DNA from: Isoetes taiwanensis
Taxonomy: Eukaryota > Streptophyta > Lycopodiopsida > Isoetales > Isoetaceae
Direction: 5' to 3'
Assembly (NCBI GenBank): GCA_021234155.1
Contig: JAJEKV010000075.1
Location: 5,718,908 to 5,782,907, forward strand
Length of the DNA stretch: 64,000 bases
A program made the position numbers and the translations under genes. The notes under the pieces were generated by a model. That model made no database searches. It had not been told where the DNA came from and worked only from the letters and a program-made list of their open reading frames with translations. Below, one piece after another: positions 1 through 12,309 of this stretch; within the stretch, counting starts at the first letter, position 1, and each line of letters begins with the position of its first letter.

Positions 1-216
1 CACCTTCAAGTTCAAAAAGGTGAAGGGCAAGAGCACGGCCACCTTCGTCATTCTTACCACACCCTAAAATTATCAAATGTGATGTTGGATATACCATTCT
101 GTGGGTAGCTGCTGTCATTTGCCACTCAAGTATACAATACAAACTCCTGCAGATAAAAGGATTCTATGTTATAATCTTTTAAAACATTATAATATAGGAT
201 ATATTAAACACTGAAC
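1..216. other. Left-edge non-coding sequence
   Basis: I see no gene here. The stretch around 30-75 resembles the transposon-like end near 943-985 (a CACACCCTAAAA core), so it may be the right end of another copy. A 22-bp sequence at 180-201 recurs exactly at 972-993; the pair bounds the candidate exon and the tandem repeat between them. Confidence 0.3.
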
Positions 217-410
217 TTGTAAGCTTTGAGAAGAAAAAGAGCACCTCCTTTGAGCCAATAAAGATTTTTGCACTATTTCTTCGATAGTAACGCCCATCTG
301 TTGTGCCATGGATTTTGCAGCAGATAGCAGCTCCACGCTTCCTGCTCCATATTCACTGCTAGAATTTGCTATCCTTTGTTTCAAACACCTTGGCAGAGGA
401 TGATCTGAAC
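217..410 (-). CDS. Candidate internal exon, unrecognised protein
   Basis: On the minus strand an open frame of about 64 codons is bounded by an acceptor-like TAG before 410 and a donor-like GT at 216. It contains SSSEYGAGSVELLSAAKSM followed by QQMGVTIEEIVQKS, which reads like normal mixed-composition coding sequence rather than repeat. I do not recognise the family, and no neighbouring exon was found in phase. It could be an orphan exon of a captured gene or chance. Confidence is low because only one exon is seen. Confidence 0.25.
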
Positions 411-682
411 CTAAATGGTAAGGGATTTTTTTACAAATAATCAATCCCCTCAGAATATCAAAAGACCTGTTGAGAGGCTAAACAAATGTTTTAAGGGGGT
501 GGAAATATCTCGGATTGGGATATGGCACAGGGAATAGAGGCCATATGCAACAACGACATGGAATGGGATTTTTCTTTGCTGCATTATCTTGAAACAGAAC
601 GCATTCTGATCAAAATATCTGAAACACAAACCGCATCATTGACTATAATAGAACATACGAAGAAGAATACCTGAGCATATGC

Positions 683-880
683 AAAGACCTCCAGCAAAAG
701 CCAGACCGAAATTCAAATTTCGACGACCTCCTTTGTGCTGTGAGAAGAGCTCTGGACCGTAGGCTAAAGCCAGGAAAAAGGAAAGACCTCCAGCAAAAGC
801 CAGACCGAAATTCAAATTTCGACGACCTCCTTTGTGCTGTGAGAAGAGCTCTGGACCGTAGGCTAAAGCCAGGAAAAAGG
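683..880. repeat. Two-copy tandem repeat, period 99 bp
   Basis: Units 683-781 and 782-880 are essentially identical. The period is 33 codons, so overlapping frames stay open on both strands, but neither frame resembles a known protein. Just downstream (900-993) is sequence with CCGTCC motifs and a transposon-like end. Confidence 0.85.
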
Positions 881-3052
881 AAAAAAAATCGTAGGCTTTC
901 TGGACCGTCCAACCTAACCTTCTAACTACATCTGAACCGTCCAATTTTAGGGCGTGGTTCAAGACACACCCTAAAACATTATAATATAGGATAAAGAAGA
1001 TTACAGTGCAAAATTAGAACTCGCCCCCCTATAAAACTTTGTGCACAATAAACCCAATGTAGTTCCAACCATGTAGAAAAAACTCAATGTATGTTATATC
1101 CAAATAAAGCCACCATGGTGACCTAGACTAAATTAAGGAAGGAAGGAAGGAAGAAAGGTATTTTTATCGTCCACGGAGACCAATCGGTCTATGGGACCCA
1201 ATGCAAAAGCGCAGCAAGCGGATTACTACCCGGATTAAAAAACCCCGCCCCGAAGGGTTTTCGAGGGAAAAACCGTGGCAGCAATCAGCCTGCTGACAAA
1301 CTGTACCAATATACGAAATGCAAAAACACACAAATATATACACTCATGCACCGCACCCGTAGTGCCTGATCAAAAGGAAAACAACTAGAATAAAATAAGG
1401 TCTGGATGGATACACTTGAAAAAACACAAAGGGAAAAAGTGAAATACGAGAAGGGAAATTCGAGGTCAAGAGTGAGATCAACAACGAGAATAATTTAATG
1501 TCAAGGCCAAATTGAGGGGAAAAATTGGAAGTTAGTCATAAAATGCAAAAATGTTTATAAAAATCTGGGAATGCAACACACTATTATCAAATCCACATGT
1601 GATCAATTAGCATAGTTATGAAACGAAACTCGAACTAAACAAAAATCACCTCGCATAATGCTAAATGACTAGCAAACAGCTTCAGAAATACCACCCTGAT
1701 GCTCAGTGTGATGCTCAATATTGACAAATCTAAAATGCTAAAAATGGATGCACATAAGGACAAAAAAAATCCTATGATGCCTCTTGACAACAAGATGAAG
1801 AGCCATCAAGAAAAACAATCTAGAATACTAGATGCACATATCCCTCTATCCCAAATGCAAGTTAGCTTTGTCTATATACTAAATCCCGACCACTATCTGC
1901 TATGTGACATGAGTTCATGACACACATCTTGCTTCATGTTACCACTTAAATGCTTTATTATATGCAATAGTACTTTTAATCTAACATCAAGTTCTAGATC
2001 ATTCTCAAGGAGAAGATATAAGGTTGCCTTTACTTTGTAATTTGGTAGCTTAAAATTTTCTAGAAAGTGCAAAATGCAAGAGGTAACATGACCAAAGGTT
2101 TAGCAAATGAGTTGTAATAATTTACATCTTTTGTGGGCAAAGCATTGGTCACATGGAACACCTCAATAGGACGTATTGAATTTTTTCTTAGAAAAATCTC
2201 AAGCCTTATTGTTGAGAACATGACCAAGGTTTTAGCAAATGAGTTGTAATAATTTACATCTTTTGTGGGGAAAGCATTGGACACATGGGACACCTGATGA
2301 AATAAAGAGGGAATAAGCAAGCATAGGACACACACATGGGAGACATATATCTATGGTCATACATACACAATAATAAACACATTAACATATTAATACAATA
2401 ACACATTAACACATCATATGGCAGTGTTAATATCTAGACCATCTTTGTTGAAGATGTCAAAAATAGTACACAATGTTTTCCCTTTTGCAGTATCACCTTG
2501 AGGCCCCAAAGGCTCCTCCTGCTAATGAATTTTGGTGAATATCTGTCAAAAAATGTCAACTTTGAAAAAAGAATCTCAACTTTCAATTTCCGCCATTACA
2601 TGCTTTCCGTCATATCTTCTTGTTGGTGCTTTTCCTTTCTATCATGGCAAATGCCAAAATAGTGCTATTAAGAATGATGTCAGTTCTCCTGATCCTAGTT
2701 GAGGAGTTAGAAGTCACAGCAATCGTGAGCAGGAGGCACCTTTATACTAAACTTCTGCTTGCACTGTTTAGATGAAAGCAGAAGCACCGCAAAGTTGTGG
2801 CGAGGCAGCAACAGAATAGTTTGTCTTAGATGCAGTTTTGAATACTTAGAGATCCAACTCCATAGAGCCTGTTTAAAGACCTGGGGAAATAGGGTTAGGT
2901 ATGCCATCTTTAATTTATATCCAAAAACGGTCGCCCTTCCTTAGCCTGAATCATTATTCTTTACAGTTTATCTGTATCAAACTTATCTGTATCAAACTGC
3001 TCCAGATTAAGATACCTCGCCAGAGAACAGAACGACCGCCAAATTGTTATCA
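881..3052. other. Non-coding stretch with repeats
   Basis: No convincing coding frame. It holds a transposon-like terminus (943-993), a GGAA microsatellite near 1136-1157 and an imperfect two-copy repeat at 2086-2157 and 2218-2290 (period 132). The rest looks like degraded intergenic DNA. Confidence 0.4.
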
Positions 3053-3196
3053 TCATCTCAACTTCTCAGCTTCTTCCTTAATCATTCTCATTGTTTCTTT
3101 CCTCGACTTCTCTTCCTCCATCTCTTCATCCATAAGTCGTTGGGCTCTCTTCTCCTCCTCTTCGTCCCTTATACTTTGCAGATGTGCTTTCCAAGC
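3053..3196 (-). CDS. Candidate C-terminal exon, charged helix
   Basis: A 47-codon minus-strand frame begins right after an acceptor-like CTCTCTAG (3197-3199) and ends in TGA. It starts AWKAHLQSIRDEEEEKRAQR and continues as a Glu/Lys/Arg-rich segment likely to form a single long helix. The acceptor overlaps the TAG stop of the helicase exon upstream, but the only donor nearby would leave a 29-bp intron, which is too short. It may belong to an alternative transcript or to a different gene. The family is not recognised. Confidence 0.3.
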   Translation of the reverse strand, partial: AWKAHLQSIRDEEEEKRAQRLMDEEMEEEKSRKETMRMIKEEAEKLR

Positions 3197-4101
3197 CTAG
3201 AGAGATATGCGAGGCCTTGACGTACCCCATAGTTTTTTATTTTTTTCGGAAGTGTTTGCAGGGTCATTCAACCACTTCACAGCTACTGCACATGCATTTC
3301 GTTCAGCTTGTTTCTTGCTTGATGCAAGCCCTCCAGTAAATGACATGCGTCTAAACTCTACACTTGATCTAAACACATTGTGACGTAGCCGCTTGGACGT
3401 TATGCTTGCCTTTATGTTAATTCCATTATTACAAAGAGCCTCCCGAAGCTTATTTTTTGAATCCATCATTTCCAGATCATTGTATGGTGTGACTGCACGG
3501 GCATGATTCACTGGAGCTGGCATGTTTTGGCCAAAGAAGAAATGACCAGTGCATTCGTCTTCATTCATGAGTATCCTTGCAGCAGATACAACCTGTTCAC
3601 CTTCTTTATATACATCAAGCTGAGGATTCAGAAGCTGCTTTCGTGCACCAACACTATTGAGTCAATATGTACACTTCTGATACACATTAAAAAATGAGAA
3701 AAGTTCCTGCAAAACTGATAAAAATGAACGAATAATCTTCATTTTTATTCTATTGCAAAGTTGATAAATCACCTTTTTTTGAATAAGTTGGTCAAGCTCC
3801 TCACGAAGCTGCAAGTATATCTTAGCCAGTTGGGGTTTCATGACAAATTCTAGCAAGTCCTTGCACATGCCTAACCGCCCAGGCTGGAGGAATCCAACTG
3901 CTCTTTCAGAACAGAAAAAATAAAATTTCGTTCTACGTGGTGAATTGTTACCTTAATGCAACTGGGTTTACCACCAAATAGCAAAAGTGTTGAATCAGAC
4001 ACCGCTGTTGAGTCGCGTATAAAAATGCTTGATGTTCTTACTTTCTCAACAAACACTAACCACGGACTACTGAGCTCCACACATTTTGCATTGATAGAAT
4101 T
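3197..4101 (-). CDS. DExH-box RNA helicase, C-terminal three exons only
   Basis: Three minus-strand exons, 4101-3972, 3897-3773 and 3592-3197, have GT-AG borders and compatible phases, giving 216 residues. The first reads SSPWLVFVEKVRTSSIFIRDS then SDSTLLLFGG, the OB-fold region of plant DExH helicases such as DExH3/DHX36. The second has CKDLLEFVMKPQLAKIYLQL. The third has the linker DECTGHFFFGQ and a double-stranded-RNA-binding domain (KNKLREALCNNG to KKQAERNACAVAVKWL). In the family this region follows the RecA and winged-helix domains and binds RNA. The catalytic domains are absent: upstream sequence (4290-4850) is Ala/Pro-rich low complexity, not helicase. This is therefore a 5'-truncated or captured gene fragment. 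The intact introns argue against a processed pseudogene. Confidence 0.75.
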
Positions 4102-4289
4102 CTGTAACATTTAGATATATAAGATGAGATAAAATGCAAAGAGCCCAATATAGATCCACACATTCCAGTATGACTAAAACACAAAGTGAAAATCGTCTCC
4201 ACCATTGAATTTCTCTGTTATATTTGATTTTCAAACAGGATTTCTTCAGGGCGTGAAATAGAGGTTTGTTAGAAGTTACACCAGAACAT

Positions 4290-4860
4290 CTAGCTTTCAA
4301 TAACAAAGGGTGAATATACACAGCACCTACAGGCGCTGAAACTGCCGCTGGCACTGAAGGTGCAACTGAAGCTTGAGCAGGAGCTGAGCCAGCAGCTGGA
4401 ATGAAACCCACAACAGGGGCACCCATCATAGATTGAGGAGGGATCATTAGTAGGAGGAGTAGTTACCGGGGCTTGAATCACAGGGGCAGAGTAAACAGAA
4501 GGCGAGAAAGACGGTGTTGAAGCTGCTAGCTGCTCCTGCCCTACCTTGGCTCAGAATCCGACTGCCTTGGCTTAGAATCTGGCTGCCTCCGCTAATACAG
4601 CTGCTCCTGTGCAAAATCCGGCTACCCCAGTTGCCCCTTTGCAAATTTCGGCAGCCCCTTGGCTCAATCCGGCTGCCCCTGTTTTGGCTGCTCCCTGCTC
4701 TATGGCTTTTCGCCCTGGGCTGCCAAATCTCATAGCCATGCCGCCCTGCTCAAACCCAGCCGGATCTACCTCTCTAGGCGCCAGCATATGGATTCAAACC
4801 CTAGCTCACCTCCGAATCGGTTTGGGATCGGGAGGAAGCAATATCCGAAGGTAAAATCTG
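4290..4860. other. Ala/Pro-rich low-complexity sequence
   Basis: Both strands carry open frames of Ala, Pro, Ser and Gly built on repeated CCGGCTGCCCC-like and CTTGGCTCAGAATC-like motifs. Composition explains the frames, and an in-frame stop interrupts the plus-strand reading. No domain is recognisable. It separates the helicase exons from transposon-like ends at 4895-5030. Confidence 0.35.
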
Positions 4861-4889
4861 GACCATCAAGCTCACAGGTAAAATCTGGG

Positions 4890-5035
4890 CCGTCAGATTT
4901 AGGGCGCGATGCACTTTACACCAAAACATTTATCCTTTATATTATAAAGTTTTAGTGTATGTCATGCATAAAACCCTAAAATTTTCGACGGCCCGGATTT
5001 TGAGTTAAAGGATTAACGGTCGAGATGCCTATGAT
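4890..5035. repeat. Head-to-head pair of transposon-like ends
   Basis: Sequence at 4890-4935 (CCGTCAGATTTAGGGCGCG onward) is an imperfect inverted copy of 4948-5020 (GTTTTAGTGTATGTCATG, then ACCCTAAAA and GACGGCCCGGATTTT), around an AT-rich centre. Relatives lie at 943-993 and at 32104-32150. The CCGTC/GACGG subterminal motifs also recur at 12338-12463. This looks like the termini of a DNA-transposon or MITE family; the superfamily is not determined. Confidence 0.5.
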
Positions 5036-7733
5036 ATTTTTTCATCTTCTGGCTTTGGCGATTTAGGGTTTCCTCGGCTATGGCGGATACGATTCAACAT
5101 CCGTTTTGGCAGCGGATTTGGAGGTCGCGATCAGCTCACCGGATCTGCTCATGAGAAGCATAGCTTGCTATTTCCATTTCCTAAGACCCTTTTTGAATGT
5201 TTCCCGATTTCCAAACAATATCTCGCTCATGAATGTTTCCCGATTTTTTTACGTTGCCCTCACGATTTTAGAATCGGACTTCATTCTGATACGAGGTCGG
5301 CTCACGGTAAGATATTGAATTGCCTGATGAAGCGGCAAGAGCAAGCGGTAGTTTTGAAACCATTCAATTTTGTTATTCTTGTTTTTGTTGCTACGGTTGT
5401 TGTTCTTGTTTTTGTTGCTCAATGGCGGGCATTTATTTGTCTGCAGATCGACGGAAGTGATTGCCATAGGGTAAATTTGTGCCCTACAATGGATCTTGGA
5501 TCGATGGATTCTTCCGGCACTAGCGTGCCAAGTATGGTGGAAGAAACCTAGCAAGTCCGACCATCCGACGGCTCTTGAAGGCTATGGCGGAGTTGCATCC
5601 CCGTTCACTCAACCGACTTCTTCTAGCTTCCGATCCGGTTTGGTGACTACGGCGGGTTGCACCCCGCCGACTCAACTCCAACTTCTTATCTAGCCCGATT
5701 CAGCTTTGCTTTTGAACAAACATATGGCGATTCTATTGTTCCTTAGCTTTCCCTTTGAGGTCGTTTTGTCGAGCCACGGTATAGTCTGAGTGCTTGGGTT
5801 TGCAATATTGTTTGCTTGCCCGAGGGAGAACGGCGGTGCTTTTTAATGGTTGGATTTAGAAAAAAGCTCGAAAGTGCCCATTGCGGAGGGCGACAAAAGC
5901 GAGAAAATTAGCAGACCGAGAAAAGGATTGGCGATTGTGGCGGATGCTTATCGCAATGTGGTTTGGACACAAAAAACGTCGCGGTGTGCATCTTATCGCC
6001 ATGGGCACCGTCCTTCTCTAATGATGTTTTTGATGTGCGGCTTTAGGCATTCGGTGAGGTGTGGGCTTCGTCTTTTTCTAATGAAACTTTTATCGAGCAT
6101 AGAATGCATTTCCATATTATTCCTTTTAATGTTATCATATTCTTCTCTTAAATACACAGTACATGCCTTTGGGCCCAAAGCTCATAAAATTGGAAGCTGA
6201 AGTTGTAAGCCTTAGTTTTTCTGTTTTATTGAAAAAGTGGAGTTGAAAAGTGCAAAAGACAAGATATGGGATTATGTGTAGATACTCACCTCTCCTCTTA
6301 CAAGAGCTCTACAGACGTTAGAGTGGTCACTAAAAGCTTCAAAAGGTACAGCTTTTATGATTCCTTTGTTCATCTAATTACAAGTTTTTTTTATTCCTTT
6401 TGCCACAACACGGGTGAAGAATGTAAAAGGCTAGAGGTTTTACGCCCTTCACTTTGAACATGTTGCATGCAAAGGGATGTTGGTCGGTCACCCAAGGTTA
6501 TTTGCATTTCTAATGATTTAATGGGATAGTATTGGTAGGAATATTGTTTCACATTGTTCCATGCCGTAAGTCGTGACTTACCTTTGAATTGAGTTTTTGT
6601 AATTGAATAAACACGGTATTACGTTATCACTTGGCAAGATATAGAAAGATGACTACCTTGCTTTTTATGAGAAATCTAGAAGTCTATTGAGTAGACTTTC
6701 GAAAACTGCATTTATAAAAGCTTAGTCCAGTTAACAGTTGCCTGGGTTTAGTTAAGTTGCCTGGGTTTAGTTGTGGTCCGTTTAGTTGTTTTGTTTTTTT
6801 GACAATGTGGATTTTGTGTTGTTAGTCAACACCGATTATAATGAGGAGATGTCTTTTGAACAAGAGGTGGAAGAAGCGTAGTTATTTTGGCAACTTAATT
6901 GTGCATTTGCAACCTCGGGATGTTAGAGGTTTTTCAATATCGCAATATGAGTTCTTTAGAGTCTGTGGCAATCTGGATGAGTATTAAGCACTGTCCCTAG
7001 AATTGCTCAAAAGAAAATGAAGTTGGCATTTGGAAACACTAAGAAAGAAGTTGGGAAGGATTTTCTAGAGGCATGTCAGCATAGACAATGAATTAAGGTG
7101 GTCAGTTACTCTTGTGCAAACATCAGAGCAAAGGAGAGAGTTGTTCCTCCTATATTGATAAGTTGTATTTTGAACAAGTTAGAACCCAAAAACCATTTGA
7201 AGGCTATGGAAGCTTCATAATAGAATAGGTGTGAGTGTGATAAAGGCACGACTCAATATGGTGATGGTGGGAACTAAATGCAATGAACATAATTCAGATG
7301 CCCAAAACTAGCAACATGGTCAATGCAATGAGGAAGGTCAACTTGAAGATCGTGAGAAAAGATGAAATAACTTGAAGATGCAGCAGAAAGACTTTGGACG
7401 ACTCAATAAGCAGCACAACAATGCAGAGAGGGAAGGAATGAAAAATTTAAGGAATAATGTTTGTCAACATCTGTTGAAACATTGCACAAGTAGTCTGGAA
7501 TGAAGAAGTAAAGGAATAGGTGTTAACACCTTTAGAAACATTGCACATGACTGACAAATAAGTGGAATTATAAAGACATTAAGTGCTGCAAGTTCATTTA
7601 TTATATACATTACTACTCCAATTTGTTGAAACTTCAGTCATTCTATTGTCCTTTGTCTTGTGAATCTCTTTGCCAATGTCAAAGCATTGCTTATAGTGCA
7701 AGCTTCTCTTGCATGTTTGTTTTGCTATGTGAT
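5036..7733. other. No recognisable gene
   Basis: At 5060-5160 the sequence resembles a plant 5' leader (TAGGGTTTCCTC) and an ATG at 5081, but the frame closes after 18 codons. Frames at 5496-5693 and 5850-6200 have plausible composition but match no family I know and carry no motifs. The rest is AT-rich intergenic sequence, possibly old retroelement. Confidence 0.3.
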
Positions 7734-7865
7734 GAAGGGCAACATTACATGATGCAAAATATTAATAATGCTACATCATGAGATGTGAAATGATATTATG
7801 AAGGGCAACATTACATGATGCAAAATATTAATGATGCTACATCACGAGATGTGAAATGATATTAC
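7734..7865. repeat. Two-copy tandem repeat, period 66 bp
   Basis: Units 7734-7799 and 7800-7865 differ at only a few bases. They begin GAAGGGCAACATTACATGAT. No coding role seen. Confidence 0.85.
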
Positions 7866-8031
7866 AACCATAATAAGTCGGTCTTCTATCTTGAGGGGAA
7901 CTCGAAGAAGTCTCTACAAGAAATATACTTTTACCATCCATTTGATAGTAATAGATAATTGTTTAATGCTTCATGTACCTTTGGCAGGATCATGCTTCAA
8001 AAGAGGGCATAGAAGGGACAGAGATGGGCTT

Positions 8032-8127
8032 TGTCATAGCAATGGTTAACAATCCCCGCATGATATTCGATATTTGCATTGTCATAGCAATGGTTAACAA
8101 TCCCCGCATGATATTCGATATTTGTTG
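8032..8127. repeat. Two-copy tandem repeat, period 48 bp
   Basis: Units 8032-8079 and 8080-8127 begin TGTCATAGCAATGGTTAACA and are nearly identical. The period is 16 codons, so a short open frame spans it, with no similarity I recognise. Confidence 0.85.
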
Positions 8128-9152
8128 CAATATGACGTTCATACAAGAGTTTTTAAGAGATAAACAAACTTATGCCCAGCAACGCTGGGCACCATTACTA
8201 GTAATATAAGATAATAATAAGCTCCATAACACATTCTGGTCGGGTCCAAACGTGTAGAAAAGTATCCAAGAGTTGCTAGGCTTGGACAAATAGACATTAA
8301 TTGTGCATCAATCACGTTAAACTCATAACAAATGCGAGAATATAACGAAGATGAACCCTTCTAAAAATGATCCAAACAACAATCTAGAAATGATTCAAGA
8401 ACGAACTATAACATCCTATGTGCCAATATGAATATTAGTGACTATCTTCCTTCTCAAGCTCCATGTCCTTGTAAATATCTCTTTTGCCCACTTGCATCAG
8501 CTATTAAATGCAATATTATCTTAAAAAATTTAATGAAAATGCACACGACAGATTTACTCTCCTATTACTTTACAACAGGCTGCAGTATGATCAATATGAG
8601 TACATAAAATATCAAAACCTACAAATAGATAAAAAGCTTATCTAACAGCAATATACTGAGTAGAAAGGCATAATTCCTGTTATACTTACCAAGCATATGT
8701 CATTTTCTGCGTTACTCCAACTGACCACAACATAAGTCATATCTGAGAAGATACCATATATATGGTAAGTTTGCGTAGGAAGAACTTAGATCATATTTTT
8801 AAAAAGAGAGGCCTGATTTAAAATACCTTGTTTCAAAAAAAAAAATGAAATGAAATCAGCAATAAACTTCTGATGCATATCTTCTTCGGCTATATACCTC
8901 TGCCATATTTTTTGTTGCTCCAACGTATGTCAGGGCAATATCCAAGAATTATACCTATACTTGCTATCAAAAAAATGTCAGAAAAAACCATATTCTAGAG
9001 AAGAAAACCCCAATCGATCGGTTTGCAGTATCTTCAAAATACGTCAAGGCAAGTAGAAGTGTGTTCTTGCAAGATCCTTGATCCATTCTTGCTCAGAATA
9101 GCAAATAGCCTCACAAAACCTGTAGAATCGGGTTAAGGCTTGCCTTGACGTA
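8128..9152. other. No feature seen
   Basis: AT-rich sequence without coding frames, repeats or motifs that I can support. Confidence 0.4.
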
Positions 9153-9280
9153 GTAGAATGGATGGGGTCAGCCATTCTTGCTGTCCCCATGACCTGCAGA
9201 ATCAAGTCGCACCTACACGGCGCTCCCTGATTCTGCAGGTCATGGGGGCAGCAAGAATGGCTTCCCCCATGCCATTTTAC
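9153..9280 (+). ncRNA. Long near-perfect hairpin, miRNA-precursor-like or small MITE
   Basis: Left arm 9153-9204 pairs with right arm 9228-9280 around a 23-nt loop (9205-9227). The inner about 36 bp (GCCATTCTTGCTG to TGCAGAATCA) pairs almost perfectly and the outer part (GTAGAATGG with CCATTTTAC) with mismatches. Size and shape suit a plant miRNA precursor, but a short palindromic MITE looks the same. I recognise no known miRNA sequence in either arm. Strand is arbitrary. Confidence 0.5.
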
Positions 9281-12200
9281 ATAATATCAAATCCGTGGAA
9301 TTCAAGCTATAGCACATGTTCATGGCTGGTTGTTTGAAGAATCTCCGCCCCCCAAAAAAAAAGAACGAAATTATAAGTCCGAGTAGCCCAGTTGTGTGGT
9401 GCCTAGGCAATAGAGCCCAAATTCGATGGTTGAAGCTGGGGATGGAAAGTTTTAGGAGCTCCATTGGCTGATACTGGTTGCATGGAGCCTGGGCAAGTTA
9501 AGAAAAGGAAGCATAAGAAAGGAATGGAACAAACCTCACGCTGGTAGCCTATTCCAAGACTTGTGCATGCATACTTGTTTGCTAGTGCATGCAGAGCCCA
9601 GATCTGAACCAATAGAGCTCAAATCCCATGGCTGAGGCTGCAAATCCCCGGGGATGTCACATAGTTTAAGGCGTATATACCATGTGAGTGAAAGGGGTGG
9701 GTTTTTTTTTACCCTAAACCGTATGTATAAATACGGATAGGGGCTTGGCTAGGGGGTTTTCTGGGGAGGGGAATCCAGTGTAATATGTATACGGAAAGGG
9801 GCGTTTAGAAGGTTGGACAAGGCGTATACGGAGGGTTTTTTGCTGACCCCATTAACGCACATGGCGTATCACCTTCATAGTAGGTGAAACCCCCGGGTGC
9901 AAATCCAAAGCTCAAATCTGACGGTGAAGCCCAAATCCGATGGCCGAGGCTGCAAATCGATGGCTGAGGTTGCAAAGCGGTATCTACTGTGAAAAATCCG
10001 TGGCAGGGTTGTGAATCCGGCTTGATGAGAATCAGGCTGTGAAAGAATCCAGTTGATGAGAATCAGGCTTGAGGAGGCGTCCATTTACGAAAATTTCAGC
10101 AACTTATGAAAGGTCCGAAATGTAAACAACACGAAAAGAAAATGTTTTGTTTGATCCTGGAGAATCGCAGTTTGATCCCGGAGGCTTGGAGAGGAGGAGA
10201 GAGAACTATGCTGATGGCGACTAGTGCTCGGATGCGAAATGTTGCATAATGAAGAAGCAAGTTGAAAATAAGCTTGAATCTAATTGAAATCCTCCACTGC
10301 TATAACCTCCTCGAACAAGTGAAATGTATAACAAATCCGCCATGAAGAATAAATTACTAAATGACCAATCCATCTAGGAAGAATAAATCACTAATCAATA
10401 AACCAAAACCGATTATAGGAGATGTCCACAGAACAAAAGATAAAAACAAAGCCCATTATACATATGATCACCTAACTCCACTTGCACATTCTAAAAAAAG
10501 ATCCCATCACAACATGCATGAATAAAGCTCCCATTAAGAGATGCACATGCATGAATAAAGCTCCCATTAAGAGATGCATGAAAAAAAAATCTAAGAAATA
10601 TCGAGTATGAAGCCACTCACCTCCTAGATCACCGAGCGAAGCCAAAGAATAAAGATCATCGCAACATCCTAAACTGAGGAAGGAAGTCACGACGAATCTG
10701 AAGCAGGACATATGGATTCGAAGCCAAGACATCGACCAAGTAGGATGAGGCGATAAGGAGAGATTCAGGAAAGGGTTCTTCGAGGGTATAGCTTATGAAT
10801 GCCTCAAAAAATCATTATACTATAGCCTTTATAGTTAACAACTCGTAGCCACAAGAATTAAGTCAAATGTTGCAATGAAAAAGGAGAAATAATTCCCCAA
10901 CCCCAAGCAGCTTGTTTGAGCAAAATGGAGTTTAACAACTTCAATTGGTGTCAAATGATAGCCGCTAAATACAAGAACATGCAACTTAATGTATTTTATC
11001 ATAAAACAACAATTATTCTCAATTTTAGCAAAGATTGAACCCGTTTATGATAAGAAAATGAGAAATGCAGTTCTGTACTGGTGAAAAAACAGTCAGTTTC
11101 TCTAAAGTTTGGATAATTACCAAAACATATGGGTGATTCCATTTAATTATAAAATCTTCATAAGTCATCAATAATCAAGTTAAGATTCAAAAGATGGTGG
11201 TATATTATAAAATTGAAATTTCTTCTGTTAGATACATGGGTTTTAGTAACAGGGGGTATGCTAGACCAATTCTGATCCATCAACCTGAAATAGTCTCCTG
11301 GACAACTCTAATGTTAATAGTGCTCCATTTATTACGCACTCTTCTGCTCATATATTACTCACTCTTCATCTCAAATGGAATATCACACAAAATGGTTTGA
11401 CGCGCAAAACGTATAATTATACGACCATTTTGCTACAGTTTGCATATGATCCTGTTGTTGTATTTGTGTGAGGGTATGCCAGCAGTATTTATAGAGCGCA
11501 CGTCGTATTTTTAGCTACTTTGCATCTGCCGTAGAAGCTTTTTGGAATCTAAAGTGGGCAGAGCCAACTTGGTAAATTTCTTTTCTGAAGGAACCCATGA
11601 AGGAAAGGGGTTCCTTGCACATTCTTCCCAAATCATTCTTGTTGCTTGATCCCTAAATCCAGGCATGGCCGTGAGAGGGGGCCAGACTCTGGCCAAAAAT
11701 CGGCCAAGGCTGTGGGAAGACTGCCTCTGGAGCTGTCGTTGGAGCTGAAGACTGTGTTTGGAGCCGGAAGGCTTCCTCCCTATCTGCTTTTTCCCTGTTT
11801 GCAATTTGCCATAGCTTCAAAAACGGACCAGACTATGGCTGTAACTATGCCGCGGCTCCTTCTGATTGCAACCCCCGAGGCCAGGTCGATTTTGAGCTTT
11901 ATGTTTTTCTTTTTTTCCAATGGTTCATGCCAAAACAAATCCTTTATTTTTTTTTATTAGACTTTTTTTTCCACCAAAAAATTTGCAAAAACCAATTCCG
12001 AACGTAATCATGAACAATAGCACATGAAGCGTCCACCGAAAGTAGGATATATTAAATATCCATTAACTAAAATTGGTTGTAAAAATATTTTTTCCTTCAC
12101 ATACAAGCACATGGTTACAAGAGCAATAACAATCTTTCTCATACATGTCACTCACCTCAAAATTTGGCCCATTTTAATTTGTTTCGATGGCTTATTTAGG

Positions 12201-12300
12201 GATACTTATGTTTAGATACACGAAGTTTCTAAAACTCAGCATAGGATTACATATCATTATCTACCAATTACATTTATATCTGTTATTATATATACAATTA
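9281..12300. other. Non-coding, partly repeated sequence
   Basis: No supported gene. Motifs such as GGCTGAGGCTGCAAAT recur at 9575-9660 and 9890-10000, and ACGGATAGGGGC-like motifs at 9730-9840, suggesting transposon-end sequence. A 33-bp repeat unit occurs twice at 10513-10578. The rest is featureless. Confidence 0.35.
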
Positions 12301-12309
12301 TATAAGCTG

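Noticed and set aside
636-962. Minus-strand 108-residue frame with hydrophobic repeats
   Set aside because: It arises from the 99-bp tandem duplication; the repeated segment has no known family and no splice or start context.
3197-3231. Intron joining the helicase dsRBD exon to the charged helix exon at 3196
   Set aside because: The only GT donor (GTACGTC) would give a 29-bp intron, below the size plants normally splice, and the phase does not fit.
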